Shown piece by piece: positions 29,205 through 37,641 of a stretch of DNA of 64,000 nucleotides (positions are counted from its first letter, which is position 1; each line of letters begins with the position of its first letter). The stretch comes from Patescibacteria group bacterium (lineage in GTDB: Bacteria > Patescibacteriota > Microgenomatia > UBA1406 > GWC2-37-13): assembly GCA_023380935.1 (NCBI GenBank), contig JAMCST010000011.1:124001-188000 (forward strand), written 5' to 3'. The translations under genes were made by a program, and so were the position numbers. Below the pieces are notes generated by a model that worked only from the letters and a program-made list of their open reading frames with translations, did no database searches and was not told the DNA's origin.

Positions 29205-29867
29205 TTATGGCCAATTCTCCCTAAATCCGTTGAAAAACACCCTCTTTTGATCGCCGACCAGTTTGTAGCGGTCGCCTTTGACCAGAATGGCCTGGCGGTC
29301 ATTGAGAGCGACGACCGGATATTTGGTCGTCGGCGCCGCCCGCTCAATTATTGGTCTATACGCCTCTGTGTAATGGGCGGTGATCAAAAACGGCACCAGT
29401 CCCAAACCGGTCAAGTCGGTCAACCCGACTTTGTTCCTGTCCTGGTGTTTCCAGTTTGACTGCTCAATGGTCGGACAAACAATGTAACTGCCGGCGCTGA
29501 TCCCGATGTATAATTTTCCCGCTCTCAACAGCGGCTGAACCAATCGATCAAAACCGCTTTTCCTGACCCAATCAAGCAGGTAAAAACTGTTGCCGCCGTT
29601 GACAAAGATGATGTCTTTGGCATCTAAAATCCGGCTCAGTTCTTGGGCTGTTTTTCCCCTCAGATCCAGGTCTTCAACCTGGCTGATGCCATAATCCCTT
29701 AACTGATCCCGGTAGACCTGTAACCAGGGAGGATTAGCTTCTTCACCGTAAGCCGCCGTAGTAATAAAACTCACCTTGATGTCTTTGGCCGGTTTGACCA
29801 GCAGCGAGACAAATACATCTTTCAACGTATCAGGTAGTCCCTGGGAAGTTAACAACAAAGTTTCCAT
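29205..29867 (-). CDS. peptidase E-like (S51) class I glutamine amidotransferase-fold protein
   Basis: DIIFVNGGNSFYLLDWVR, YIGISAGSYIVCPTIE. Confidence 0.85.
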   Translation of the reverse strand: METLLLTSQGLPDTLKDVFVSLLVKPAKDIKVSFITTAAYGEEANPPWLQVYRDQLRDYGISQVEDLDLRGKTAQELSRILDAKDIIFVNGGNSFYLLDWVRKSGFDRLVQPLLRAGKLYIGISAGSYIVCPTIEQSNWKHQDRNKVGLTDLTGLGLVPFLITAHYTEAYRPIIERAAPTTKYPVVALNDRQAILVKGDRYKLVGDQKRVFFNGFRENWP

Positions 29868-29882
29868 TCTTAGACTAGTATA

Positions 29883-30677
29883 TCAGGACAAATTACTTAA
29901 TCGTACCACTGCTCCCAAAGCAGTCAGTATTGCCCGGTCAACACTGGCTTCGGCTTCGCTGGTGGCGATTTTGGTATTGGGAGTATCAAAACTAAATTTA
30001 CCAAACATAATTTCCTTTAACGGCTCCGGGTTCGAGTTAACCGCCAACACCGCTCCAGTCATTACTCCTCTTAAGGTCCCGATAATAAACAAAGGCGCAC
30101 ACTCCATTTCGGAGCTGATCAACGGATAATTCCAGTCTTTCATTCTTGGGTTTAAATATACCTTGCCCCAGCTTTTGATATTCTGCGCCTGCCCGTAAAA
30201 AGCGTCATGAGTGCGATTAATTCCGAGATAATAACGATAACCCGCCTGTTGAGCGCTGTTTTTTAACGCCTGAATGACCTGATAGTCAGCCACTGCCGGA
30301 AACTCCGGCGCGATATATTCCTTGGTAGTTCCCTCTTCACGGATGGCGGCGGTCGGGATAATCACCGCCCCGGCTTTGATTTGTTTTTTTAAGGCGCCGC
30401 CGCAGGTGCCGACCCGGATAAGAAGTTTGGCACCACAGTTGATCAACTCTTCAACAGCGATCGCGGTTGAAGGGCTACCGATACCGGTCGAGGTTACGGT
30501 AATTTTTACCTTTTTGTAAGTGCCGGTATAAGTAACAAACTCCCGGTTTTGAGCGACAAACACCGGATTACTCAGGTACTTTTCAGCAATATACTTGGCC
30601 CGGCCGGGATCACCCGGCAATAAACAAGCTTGGGCAACGGTTTTTTTGGTACACAGAATGTGTGACTGTCTCTGCAT
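29883..30677 (-). CDS. nucleoside phosphorylase (PNP/UDP family)
   Basis: LLPGDPGRAKYIAEKYL, TSTGIGSPSTAIAVEELINCGAKLLIRVGTCGG, SSEMECAPLFIIGTLRG. Confidence 0.93.
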   Translation of the reverse strand: MQRQSHILCTKKTVAQACLLPGDPGRAKYIAEKYLSNPVFVAQNREFVTYTGTYKKVKITVTSTGIGSPSTAIAVEELINCGAKLLIRVGTCGGALKKQIKAGAVIIPTAAIREEGTTKEYIAPEFPAVADYQVIQALKNSAQQAGYRYYLGINRTHDAFYGQAQNIKSWGKVYLNPRMKDWNYPLISSEMECAPLFIIGTLRGVMTGAVLAVNSNPEPLKEIMFGKFSFDTPNTKIATSEAEASVDRAILTALGAVVRLSNLS

Positions 30678-30682
30678 AGTTT

Positions 30683-31582
30683 TTACCTCCGATTCTCTAA
30701 AATTTGTCTGATAATATAGTTGGCTCCGGCGGCCAGCGGCAAAGACGACGCGGCAACCAAACCATTGGTTGTTCTGGCGGCGTCTTTGAGCTCATCCGAG
30801 GCATTATTTTTTCCGCAGGTGGTAATCTGACCACCTAACGCCGTCATTGAGTCGGCCGAACTATCGCCGATCATGTAATAAGATAAACCGGCGGGCAGTT
30901 GATCTATTACCTGCCGGACCGCATTGGGTTTATTAACTGTTGGGTCCTTGACCAAACAACTACCCAGTTGAGGGTATCTTTTGCAAACCAGTTGGCTGTT
31001 TGAACCAAGTTGACGATTTAACACCGCCTTGGTCTGCCGCGTTAACTGGTCATCGACCACCAACCTGCCCCGTTGATCGGCTCGCCTGGTATAGACCCCG
31101 TAACTGCATTCTCGGGTGGTATTGATTAAATAAACCAGCTCGCCCGGTATACCGGTTATCTGATTTGTTCGCACCATGGCGGTGGCATCACCGGCGACGA
31201 CTCGGGAAGACGGACTGTTTGTTTTTAACGCTTCCGTTGCCTTGGAACGGAAAGCGCTAAAAAAAGGTCTTGCTTTGATAAAGTACTGTTTCAGGCCGAC
31301 ATCGGGCAGGTAAAAAACCGCGCCGTTCTCGCCGATGACCATTGGACTACACGCAAGCTCTCTGGCAAACGCCGCCAAACCGTCACTACCCGTGTCTGAA
31401 ACCAGTACCACCCAGTAACCGGCGGTTTTCGCCTCGCTGATAACCGCCAGGTCGCGCTTGGGCGCGGCTGCAAAGTTGGCGCCTTCGTCGAACCACACGC
31501 CATCCAGATCGGAAAAAATAATTCCTCGTTTTGGCACACCTAATAATTCCGGAATATTAATGCTCTCTTCTTGATCAATCAT
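30683..31582 (-). CDS. HAD-superfamily phosphatase (Cof/SPP type)
   Basis: GIIFSDLDGVWFDEG, VIGENGAVFYL, YMIGDSSADSMTALGGQITTCGKNNASDELK. Confidence 0.85.
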   Translation of the reverse strand: MIDQEESINIPELLGVPKRGIIFSDLDGVWFDEGANFAAAPKRDLAVISEAKTAGYWVVLVSDTGSDGLAAFARELACSPMVIGENGAVFYLPDVGLKQYFIKARPFFSAFRSKATEALKTNSPSSRVVAGDATAMVRTNQITGIPGELVYLINTTRECSYGVYTRRADQRGRLVVDDQLTRQTKAVLNRQLGSNSQLVCKRYPQLGSCLVKDPTVNKPNAVRQVIDQLPAGLSYYMIGDSSADSMTALGGQITTCGKNNASDELKDAARTTNGLVAASSLPLAAGANYIIRQILENRR

Positions 31583-32439
31583 GGTTGTCCTTTCTCCGGC
31601 ACCATCTGCCTTAACTGTTGTACCATTTCCGTAAAGATCGGTTGATCGATTACAAAATCATTTATATATCTGTTTCTCACCGCCACTGATTTTTCGGACG
31701 TACCGATCAAAGTCGAAACACTGTTAACCGCCGGAATTCCGGCGGTTCCCTGATAAACCGTCGGGGCAATAATTGAACCATATCCGGCCAAACCGCTTGG
31801 ACCGGCGGCTCGGCTGCGGTTTTGCAGCGGCGAAAGCATCAGTAAACTGCCTGAGAAATTGTTATCTGGTTTTACCGGAAACGCTGCCCGGATCGCGCTG
31901 GCCGTCGCACCGGTAGCAATCACGTCATCCAACACCAAAAAGGTGTTAAATTTTCCGTCGGCGATCAGCTTCCGGATTTTTGTCACGTCAGCCACCGTCA
32001 CCCCCTTAACCGTTTTTGTCCGGGCGTCGACTTCCCGCCTGACCGGCAGATCAACCGCCATCAAACCAGATAACAATTTCTCAGGCAGCTGCTCTTTAAC
32101 TGCTTGGGCGCCGTCGCCGGGAAAAATCGCCAGCGTTTTTTTGCGATCCAGCACGGTCATTAAACGCACCAGTTTTTCCACCAACTTTTGACCCTGTCTT
32201 CTTACGTCGTAAGAGACGATCTCACCCGAACAAGCGACAAACAGAAACTCCAGGGCTTCGGCAATCGATTGCCTGGCTTTCCAGGAAAGATCATCGACGG
32301 CGATCCGGGTGGACGGCGTTTCGATTAGGACTGACTCATCTTTGTACAGCTTGGGGAAATCGCGTTCAAGTTTGCCGTCCATTTCCTGTTTCAACGCAGC
32401 TAATCGGCAAGCTCTTTGCGTTTCTTGATAATTATTCAT
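31579..32439 (-). CDS. phosphoribosyltransferase-like protein
   Basis: PRPP loop FLVLDDVIATGATASAIRAAF; start assigned to ATG at 32439 because the upstream extension would run through the terminator hairpin; ATGA overlap with HAD gene. Confidence 0.75.
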   Translation of the reverse strand: MNNYQETQRACRLAALKQEMDGKLERDFPKLYKDESVLIETPSTRIAVDDLSWKARQSIAEALEFLFVACSGEIVSYDVRRQGQKLVEKLVRLMTVLDRKKTLAIFPGDGAQAVKEQLPEKLLSGLMAVDLPVRREVDARTKTVKGVTVADVTKIRKLIADGKFNTFLVLDDVIATGATASAIRAAFPVKPDNNFSGSLLMLSPLQNRSRAAGPSGLAGYGSIIAPTVYQGTAGIPAVNSVSTLIGTSEKSVAVRNRYINDFVIDQPIFTEMVQQLRQMVPEKGQP

Positions 32440-32445
32440 ATGTAT

Positions 32446-32468
32446 AAAAAAACCCGCCTGTCGGCGGG
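32446..32468 (-). terminator. intrinsic terminator/attenuator 6 nt upstream of PRTase-like start
   Basis: Minus strand CCCGCC-GACA-GGCGGG-TTTTTTT then ATACAT-ATG. Confidence 0.82.
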
Positions 32469-32505
32469 GTCGGTAATCGCTAACTGCACCAAAATTACCC
32501 CGCCG
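32462..32505 (-). promoter_or_regulatory. putative antiterminator: CGGCGGGGT (32505-32497) pairs with ACCCCGCCG (32470-32462)
   Basis: Perfect 9-bp complementarity; shares 32462-32468 with terminator stem, so the two are mutually exclusive. Confidence 0.7.
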
Positions 32506-32557
32506 CGGCGAGGTAGTGATGCGCAAACACCTGATCGTTCATGACTAGGTTTTTCAT
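32495..32557 (-). CDS. putative attenuator leader peptide MKNLVMNDQVFAHHYLAAAG
   Basis: 20-codon ORF between predicted promoter and terminator; last codons contain the 5' antiterminator arm; absent from supplied ORF list (below size cut-off). Confidence 0.65.
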   Translation of the reverse strand: MKNLVMNDQVFAHHYLAAAG

Positions 32558-32569
32558 GGTTAATGTATT

Positions 32570-32593
32570 AATGTGTTAATATATTAACACATT
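32570..32593. promoter_or_regulatory. perfect 24-bp palindromic operator AATGTGTTAATATATTAACACATT
   Basis: Exact self-reverse-complement; overlaps -10 of minus operon promoter and first bases of -35 of regulator promoter. Confidence 0.85.
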
Positions 32594-32609
32594 GATATTT
32601 GTTTGTCAA
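32581..32609 (-). promoter_or_regulatory. promoter of PRTase operon: TTGACA-17-TAATAT
   Basis: Minus strand -35 at 32609-32604, -10 at 32586-32581, spacer 17. Confidence 0.65.
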
Positions 32610-32620
32610 CCCGATATAAT
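32592..32620 (+). promoter_or_regulatory. promoter of TrpR-like gene: TTGATA-17-TATAAT
   Basis: -35 32592-32597, -10 32615-32620, 8 nt before ATG. Confidence 0.78.
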
Positions 32621-32628
32621 TTACCCAT

Positions 32629-32961
32629 ATGGCCAACGCCAGAAAATTGCAAACCACCAAGTTTCGGAAAACCGAAACCTATGTTCCGCGTAACGAGCGG
32701 GAAAAACTACTGACAAAGGTAATTAAAGGATTGAAAACCGATCAGGAAGTGGCTTCCCTATTGCGCGACCTGATGACGCCATCGGAGATCGCCGAGTTTG
32801 CCAACCGGATAACCATTGCCCAAAAACTGCTGGAAGGCGAAGCGTACCAAAAGATCGCCCGGGAGATTGGCACCTCGACCACGACCGTTACCCGGGTCGC
32901 CCACTGGCTCTTTTCCGGCTGCGGCGGGTATCATAAGGCCTTAGGCAGAAAAAAAACTTAG
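32629..32961 (+). CDS. TrpR-superfamily (YerC/YecD-like) transcriptional regulator
   Basis: LLRDLMTPSEIAEFANRITIAQKLLEGEAYQKIAREIGTSTTTVTRVAHWL. Confidence 0.92.
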   Translation: MANARKLQTTKFRKTETYVPRNEREKLLTKVIKGLKTDQEVASLLRDLMTPSEIAEFANRITIAQKLLEGEAYQKIAREIGTSTTTVTRVAHWLFSGCGGYHKALGRKKT

Positions 32962-32967
32962 AAACAA

Positions 32968-33723
32968 TTATTGGTTCAACGCAAACTTTTCCAGCACGTC
33001 GACAATCCCTTCTTGGTCGACGCCGGGCGCGATATAATCGGCGACTGCTTTGATCTCGTCAACCGCGTTGGCCATGGCGACTTTCAGGCCGCTTTCCAAC
33101 AACATGACTTTATCGTTGTTGCCGTCACCTACGCCGATCACTGCGGTTTTTTTCACCTGCAACATTTCCATCAGCTTGTGCACCCCGCAGGCCTTGGTGC
33201 CAAACCGATCAGTAATATAGATTGTATTGCCGCTCCGGTCCCGGTTAACCGCAAACGCCAGATCGGTGCAAGACGATAACCTTTTTTTGACTGAATCGAC
33301 CTGCGTTTGGTTTAATTCATAGAGCAAAACCGCGGTAATCTTGTCCGGGTGTAAAACAGGGATCTTGTTGACATATTCAACCCCGTCAACGACAATGGAA
33401 AAAGCGGTCTTGATCGTCTTTAATATTGCCAATATCCGGTCGCTTGACGCTTGACTGATGTACCGGACCCATAAAGTATTCCCTTGCACATCAATGATCT
33501 TTGCCCCACCCTCAATGATTTGCGGTGATTTTAACCGGAGTTTTTTACAGATCATAATCACGGTGTCTTTGTCTCTACCCGTACACAAACTGACATTGAT
33601 CTTGGTGACGGCGGTTTTGAACGCGTCAAGCACGCGTTGGGAAGGAGAATATTTGCATGGCGGCAAACCCAGATTGGGGGTTAAAGTGCCATCAATATCC
33701 ACCAGCAGCAACTTATATTTCAT
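32968..33723 (-). CDS. HAD-superfamily Cof-type phosphatase
   Basis: KYKLLLVDIDGTLTPN, GVGDGNNDKVMLLESGLKVAMANA; start ATG at 33723. Confidence 0.9.
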   Translation of the reverse strand: MKYKLLLVDIDGTLTPNLGLPPCKYSPSQRVLDAFKTAVTKINVSLCTGRDKDTVIMICKKLRLKSPQIIEGGAKIIDVQGNTLWVRYISQASSDRILAILKTIKTAFSIVVDGVEYVNKIPVLHPDKITAVLLYELNQTQVDSVKKRLSSCTDLAFAVNRDRSGNTIYITDRFGTKACGVHKLMEMLQVKKTAVIGVGDGNNDKVMLLESGLKVAMANAVDEIKAVADYIAPGVDQEGIVDVLEKFALNQ

Positions 33724-33777
33724 GAACAAATTATAGCAAGCTAATTGATCAACAAAAAAACGATATATAATATAAAC

Positions 33778-34308
33778 ATGATCGTCGGCATTATTTCTGA
33801 CACGCACGATAATCTTTACGGTTTGAAAAAGGCCATCCAGGTCTTCAAGGAACGCCAGATCGAGATGTTGATCCACTGCGGCGACTGGGTCTCCCCCTTT
33901 GCCCTGGAGTTTTTTGACCGGCAGATGCAGGGTCTGAAGATCCCGATCAAAAGCGTAGTCGGCAACAATCCCGGCGACATCAAGCGCGTCATAATGAACA
34001 ACGTCAAGATGCACAACCCCATTGATTGGGCAAAAAAGTTAATGATGGTGATAGATATTGACGGTAAACAGGCGGCGGTTTACCACGGCGACGACCATGA
34101 GATATTGCGCACTTTGATTGACAGCCAAAAATACGACGTGGTATTTACCGGCCACACTCATACCGTCAGAAACGAAAAGGTCGGGAAAACTCTGGTGCTT
34201 AACCCCGGCACCACCAGTTATGCCAGCGAGGGAGAAATCATCGACAAAGCCACCGTGGCGATCTACAACTCCCAAACCAACTCGGCAGAGATTGTGTCTT
34301 TTTCTTAA
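33778..34308 (+). CDS. YfcE/MJ0936-type metallophosphodiesterase
   Basis: MIVGIISDTHDNLYGL, IHCGDWV, VVGNNPGD, VFTGHTHTVRNEKVGKTLVLNPG. Confidence 0.93.
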   Translation: MIVGIISDTHDNLYGLKKAIQVFKERQIEMLIHCGDWVSPFALEFFDRQMQGLKIPIKSVVGNNPGDIKRVIMNNVKMHNPIDWAKKLMMVIDIDGKQAAVYHGDDHEILRTLIDSQKYDVVFTGHTHTVRNEKVGKTLVLNPGTTSYASEGEIIDKATVAIYNSQTNSAEIVSFS

Positions 34309-34373
34309 TAAATAAAGTCAGGACTTTTCTAGCGCGGTCAAACGAAAGACGCAATAATGATATACTTACCTAT

Positions 34374-35567
34374 ATGTCTTTGGAAGCGGCGCCCGGGCTG
34401 CCTAAACATAGAACAAGAACCCCCAGTCCTTTAAAAGGGGCTTTATCCGGCCTTGGAGAACCAGAAAAAGCTGCATTATTGGATCAACTGAGAGTCCAAC
34501 TTATCAGACTCGGAGGCGTATATCCGTCTGCCTTAACGCCGCAGCAACAAATTGACGCGGTAATGCAAATCGAAGTATCGGGTTCCCCGATCATAGAAGT
34601 AACACGAAATACCCAACCTAACAGAACAACAAAAGTTGTTAAAGATGCCAGAAAAAACGTCCACTCGGCCCTTTACTTTGTAAAACCGAACAGTCGACCT
34701 GATACGGGACAACTTCCTAGGGATGAATCGACAAAGATGGAACATCTAATAAGATTGGAGAAACAGGCTGAAGAGATAAGAAGGATTGTGTCGGATCCTG
34801 CGGTAGTTCAGGCTCTTAAACCCGCCCCTCATATTGGGTATTTACTGCACGCGTTCGCCGATAACGCCACCCTCCAACCGGTTATAGACGCGTATAAAAT
34901 TCCTCTTGGCCTCAAAGGAGTCGACTACGTAAACAGGTTAGCGAAACGATTCCTTTTTTCTGATTCTGTCGACGAGGGGTTATTGAACTTGGCCACCAAA
35001 GTGTTATTTGCCAAATGGGCAAAAAACGGGGTGAACTGGTATGACGAAGACCCGGAGCTGACAATGATCAGAGTGGCGCAACAGTTGTTTAGTACAAACT
35101 TATCAAAAAGAGAAGGCTATCTACTTTCGATGCGAACTTTTTGGGAGGAAATAATAAAAGTCGAGTCTGCCAAACATAAAGCCACACCATTGGCAAGAGA
35201 TAGTAACGGCACAGTTACTCCCCTACCTCGGATCGCCCGAGACGAATCTGTCTCAATCGGGGATAGTTTAATCGAATATGCAAGATATAATACAATACCG
35301 CCAACCCTACTTGAATTTGCCCGATCAGTGGTTCAGGGAACTCCGAGAAAAGAATTGGCTGCACAAATGTTTCAAGGCTTAGGATATAAAGAACACAGCA
35401 AAAGCCTCATAATCTCAGCCGGAATTAGTTTTATTGAAAGAGTCTTACTAACACCGTGTTTCGGTAATAATATTGGTAATATGACCGGTTGGATTGATGC
35501 GCTAAACACTAACAAGAGATTGACAGTAATCAGAGATATTCACCGCGCCATTAGAGCAACAAGATGA
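34374..35567 (+). CDS. hypothetical protein, orphan
   Basis: 397-aa ORF; TATACT 7 nt before ATG; no family recognised. Confidence 0.6.
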   Translation: MSLEAAPGLPKHRTRTPSPLKGALSGLGEPEKAALLDQLRVQLIRLGGVYPSALTPQQQIDAVMQIEVSGSPIIEVTRNTQPNRTTKVVKDARKNVHSALYFVKPNSRPDTGQLPRDESTKMEHLIRLEKQAEEIRRIVSDPAVVQALKPAPHIGYLLHAFADNATLQPVIDAYKIPLGLKGVDYVNRLAKRFLFSDSVDEGLLNLATKVLFAKWAKNGVNWYDEDPELTMIRVAQQLFSTNLSKREGYLLSMRTFWEEIIKVESAKHKATPLARDSNGTVTPLPRIARDESVSIGDSLIEYARYNTIPPTLLEFARSVVQGTPRKELAAQMFQGLGYKEHSKSLIISAGISFIERVLLTPCFGNNIGNMTGWIDALNTNKRLTVIRDIHRAIRATR

Positions 35568-35682
35568 AATTGAGCGTCTGAAAAAAACCATCTTCAACTA
35601 AACCTTGATGCAAGAAGTATATCAAAGACTCCGCGCATTAACCCATTGACAACTTATACTAAAATGGTATAAGATTAACGCC

Positions 35683-36117
35683 ATGACCGACACTAGCAAA
35701 AAAACCACCAAGAAAAGCCAAGGGTTCTCGGATGAGGAACGCGCCTCGATGAAGGAGCGTTACCAAGAACTGAACCAGAGCAGGACGGATGGCGAAAGCG
35801 CCGTACTGGCGAAGATCGCCGCCATGCCCGAACCGGATCGCACCATGGCCAAGCGACTTCACGAAGTCATCAGGGCCACCGCACCCACCCTATCGCCCAA
35901 AACCTGGTACGGCATGCCCGCCTATGCCAAGGACGGCAAGATCGTTTGCTTCTTCCAAACCGCTCAAAAGTTCAAAACCAGATATGCCACGTTCGGCTTC
36001 AGCGACCAGGCCAAGCTCGATGAGGGCTTCATGTGGCCGACCGCCTTCGCGCTGAAGCGGTTAACTCCTGCCGAAGAGGCAAGAATCGCTGCACTTATCA
36101 AGCAGGCGGTAGGTTAA
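35683..36117 (+). CDS. DUF1801-domain protein
   Basis: [45 protein letters not shown]. Confidence 0.85.
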   Translation: MTDTSKKTTKKSQGFSDEERASMKERYQELNQSRTDGESAVLAKIAAMPEPDRTMAKRLHEVIRATAPTLSPKTWYGMPAYAKDGKIVCFFQTAQKFKTRYATFGFSDQAKLDEGFMWPTAFALKRLTPAEEARIAALIKQAVG

Positions 36118-36143
36118 TGACTCCGTATCGCGATTCGCTCGTT

Positions 36144-36707
36144 TCAAACGCGGTTCGTATCATTTAACCTTTTCGTCCAATCAACCAGGGACTCCAAAAG
36201 CTGCTTTATTTTTTCCTTTGTGTAAGCGTCCGTCAAATTACCCTGACCGTCGAACTTTTCCTGGGCATTAGGGATCATCACTTCGGGACGGTTTAGCGGA
36301 AACATATTCAAAAAAACAAATACTTGTCTAAGGTGGTATTGCGCTCTTGCCGTACCGACGATCCCAACAGACGCCCCCATTATCGCAACGGGTTTGCCTT
36401 CCCAAGCGCTATCTCCATATGGACGTGACGCCCAATCAATCGCGTTCTTCAATACTCCTGGTATGGAATAATTGTACTCGGGAGTAGCAAACAGAACAGC
36501 ATCCGACCTTCTTATGGCCGATTTAAACCGTTTGACTACTTCTGGCAGATTGGTTTCCTGATCTTGGTTAAAGGGAGGCATGTCCTTTAAGGACGCAAAA
36601 ATATCGAGAGTGGCATTTTTAGGCACTAAGTCCTGTGCCGCTCTGAGCGCCGCTTGGTTGATCGACCCCTTCCTTAAACTACCCGCTATTCCTAAGATTT
36701 TAATCAT
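36144..36707 (-). CDS. NAD(P)H-dependent FMN reductase
   Basis: GIAGSLRKGSINQAALRAA, FATPEYNYSIPGVLKNAIDWASRP. Confidence 0.94.
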   Translation of the reverse strand: MIKILGIAGSLRKGSINQAALRAAQDLVPKNATLDIFASLKDMPPFNQDQETNLPEVVKRFKSAIRRSDAVLFATPEYNYSIPGVLKNAIDWASRPYGDSAWEGKPVAIMGASVGIVGTARAQYHLRQVFVFLNMFPLNRPEVMIPNAQEKFDGQGNLTDAYTKEKIKQLLESLVDWTKRLNDTNRV

Positions 36708-36809
36708 ATATGGTTTAATTTTTAATAATCCTTAAGAACCACAACGTGATTGTGTTTTTCATCTTAAGTTCTGCAAACAAGAATAACATACATTGCTTAA
36801 GTTTTTCAT

Positions 36810-36914
36810 AACCCCGGCGCCACCAACTATGCCAGTGAGGGAGAAATCATCGATAAGGCTACCGTAGCGATCTGCAATTCCCAGACTAATTCAGCGAAGA
36901 TTATTAGTTCCTAG
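36810..36914 (+). pseudogene. 3'-terminal remnant of a YfcE-like phosphodiesterase paralog
   Basis: NPGATNYASEGEIIDKATVAICNSQTNSAKIISS* vs intact NPGTTSYASEGEIIDKATVAIYNSQTNSAEIVSFS at 34203-34308. Confidence 0.88.
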
Positions 36915-36937
36915 TCGCTGTTGATATAATATTTTCA

Positions 36938-37546
36938 ATGAATCGCGTTAAGTTTATCTACTTTGATGTCGGAGGGGTTCTGGTTGACTGGTCAAGGGCA
37001 TTTCACACTGCCGCCAACCGTTTTCACCTGAAAATCGAGGATATCGGCGCCGTCTTTGACGAGCATCATGACCAAATCACTAAGGGATTAATCACGTCAC
37101 AGGAATTATGGTCAAGCTGCGTTAAAAAATACCATATCCAAAACGGTGACGTATTTAATTTTGTTGCTTCCTGGGTCAGCGACTACCGGCCGATCGTTGA
37201 GATGCACGACTTGGTAAAAAAACTTGCAGCTGTGTATAAAATCGGTCTTTTGTCAAACATATACCAGGGCATGCTGCCGCTTCTTCTCAAAAACGAAGTG
37301 ATTCCCAAAATCGGCTATGACCGAATCATTTTGTCCTGCGATGTGGGCCTGATGAAACCCGAAACGGATATTTACGAATTGGCCCAAGAGAAAACCGGAG
37401 TTAAGGCAAACAATATCCTACTTGTCGATGACCGGCCGGACTTCCTGTCACCGGCGCAACAATTAGGCTGGCACACTTTTTTGTTCGATAACAAAAGGAT
37501 CGATAAATCGGTCGATAAAATCAGGAAGTACTTGCAAACGGCTTAA
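36938..37546 (+). CDS. HAD-IA family hydrolase
   Basis: FIYFDVGGVLVDWSRAF, IGLLSNIYQGM, LMKPETDIYELAQEKTG, ILLVDDRPDFL. Confidence 0.9.
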   Translation: MNRVKFIYFDVGGVLVDWSRAFHTAANRFHLKIEDIGAVFDEHHDQITKGLITSQELWSSCVKKYHIQNGDVFNFVASWVSDYRPIVEMHDLVKKLAAVYKIGLLSNIYQGMLPLLLKNEVIPKIGYDRIILSCDVGLMKPETDIYELAQEKTGVKANNILLVDDRPDFLSPAQQLGWHTFLFDNKRIDKSVDKIRKYLQTA

Positions 37547-37641
37547 TTATTCCCTGACTATTATTAAGTAGTTTGAGCATTTCTTCACTGCCTCGGGTCG
37601 ACGATAGCTTAATCGGATAAAAACATGGTATAATTCAGGCA

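Noticed and set aside
32440-32526. N-terminal extension of the PRTase-like ORF (MRITTSPRRGNFGAVSDYRPRRQAGFFIH...)
   Set aside because: It would begin at TTG and translate through the GC terminator stem and T-tract; ATG at 32439 fits the attenuator layout and family better.
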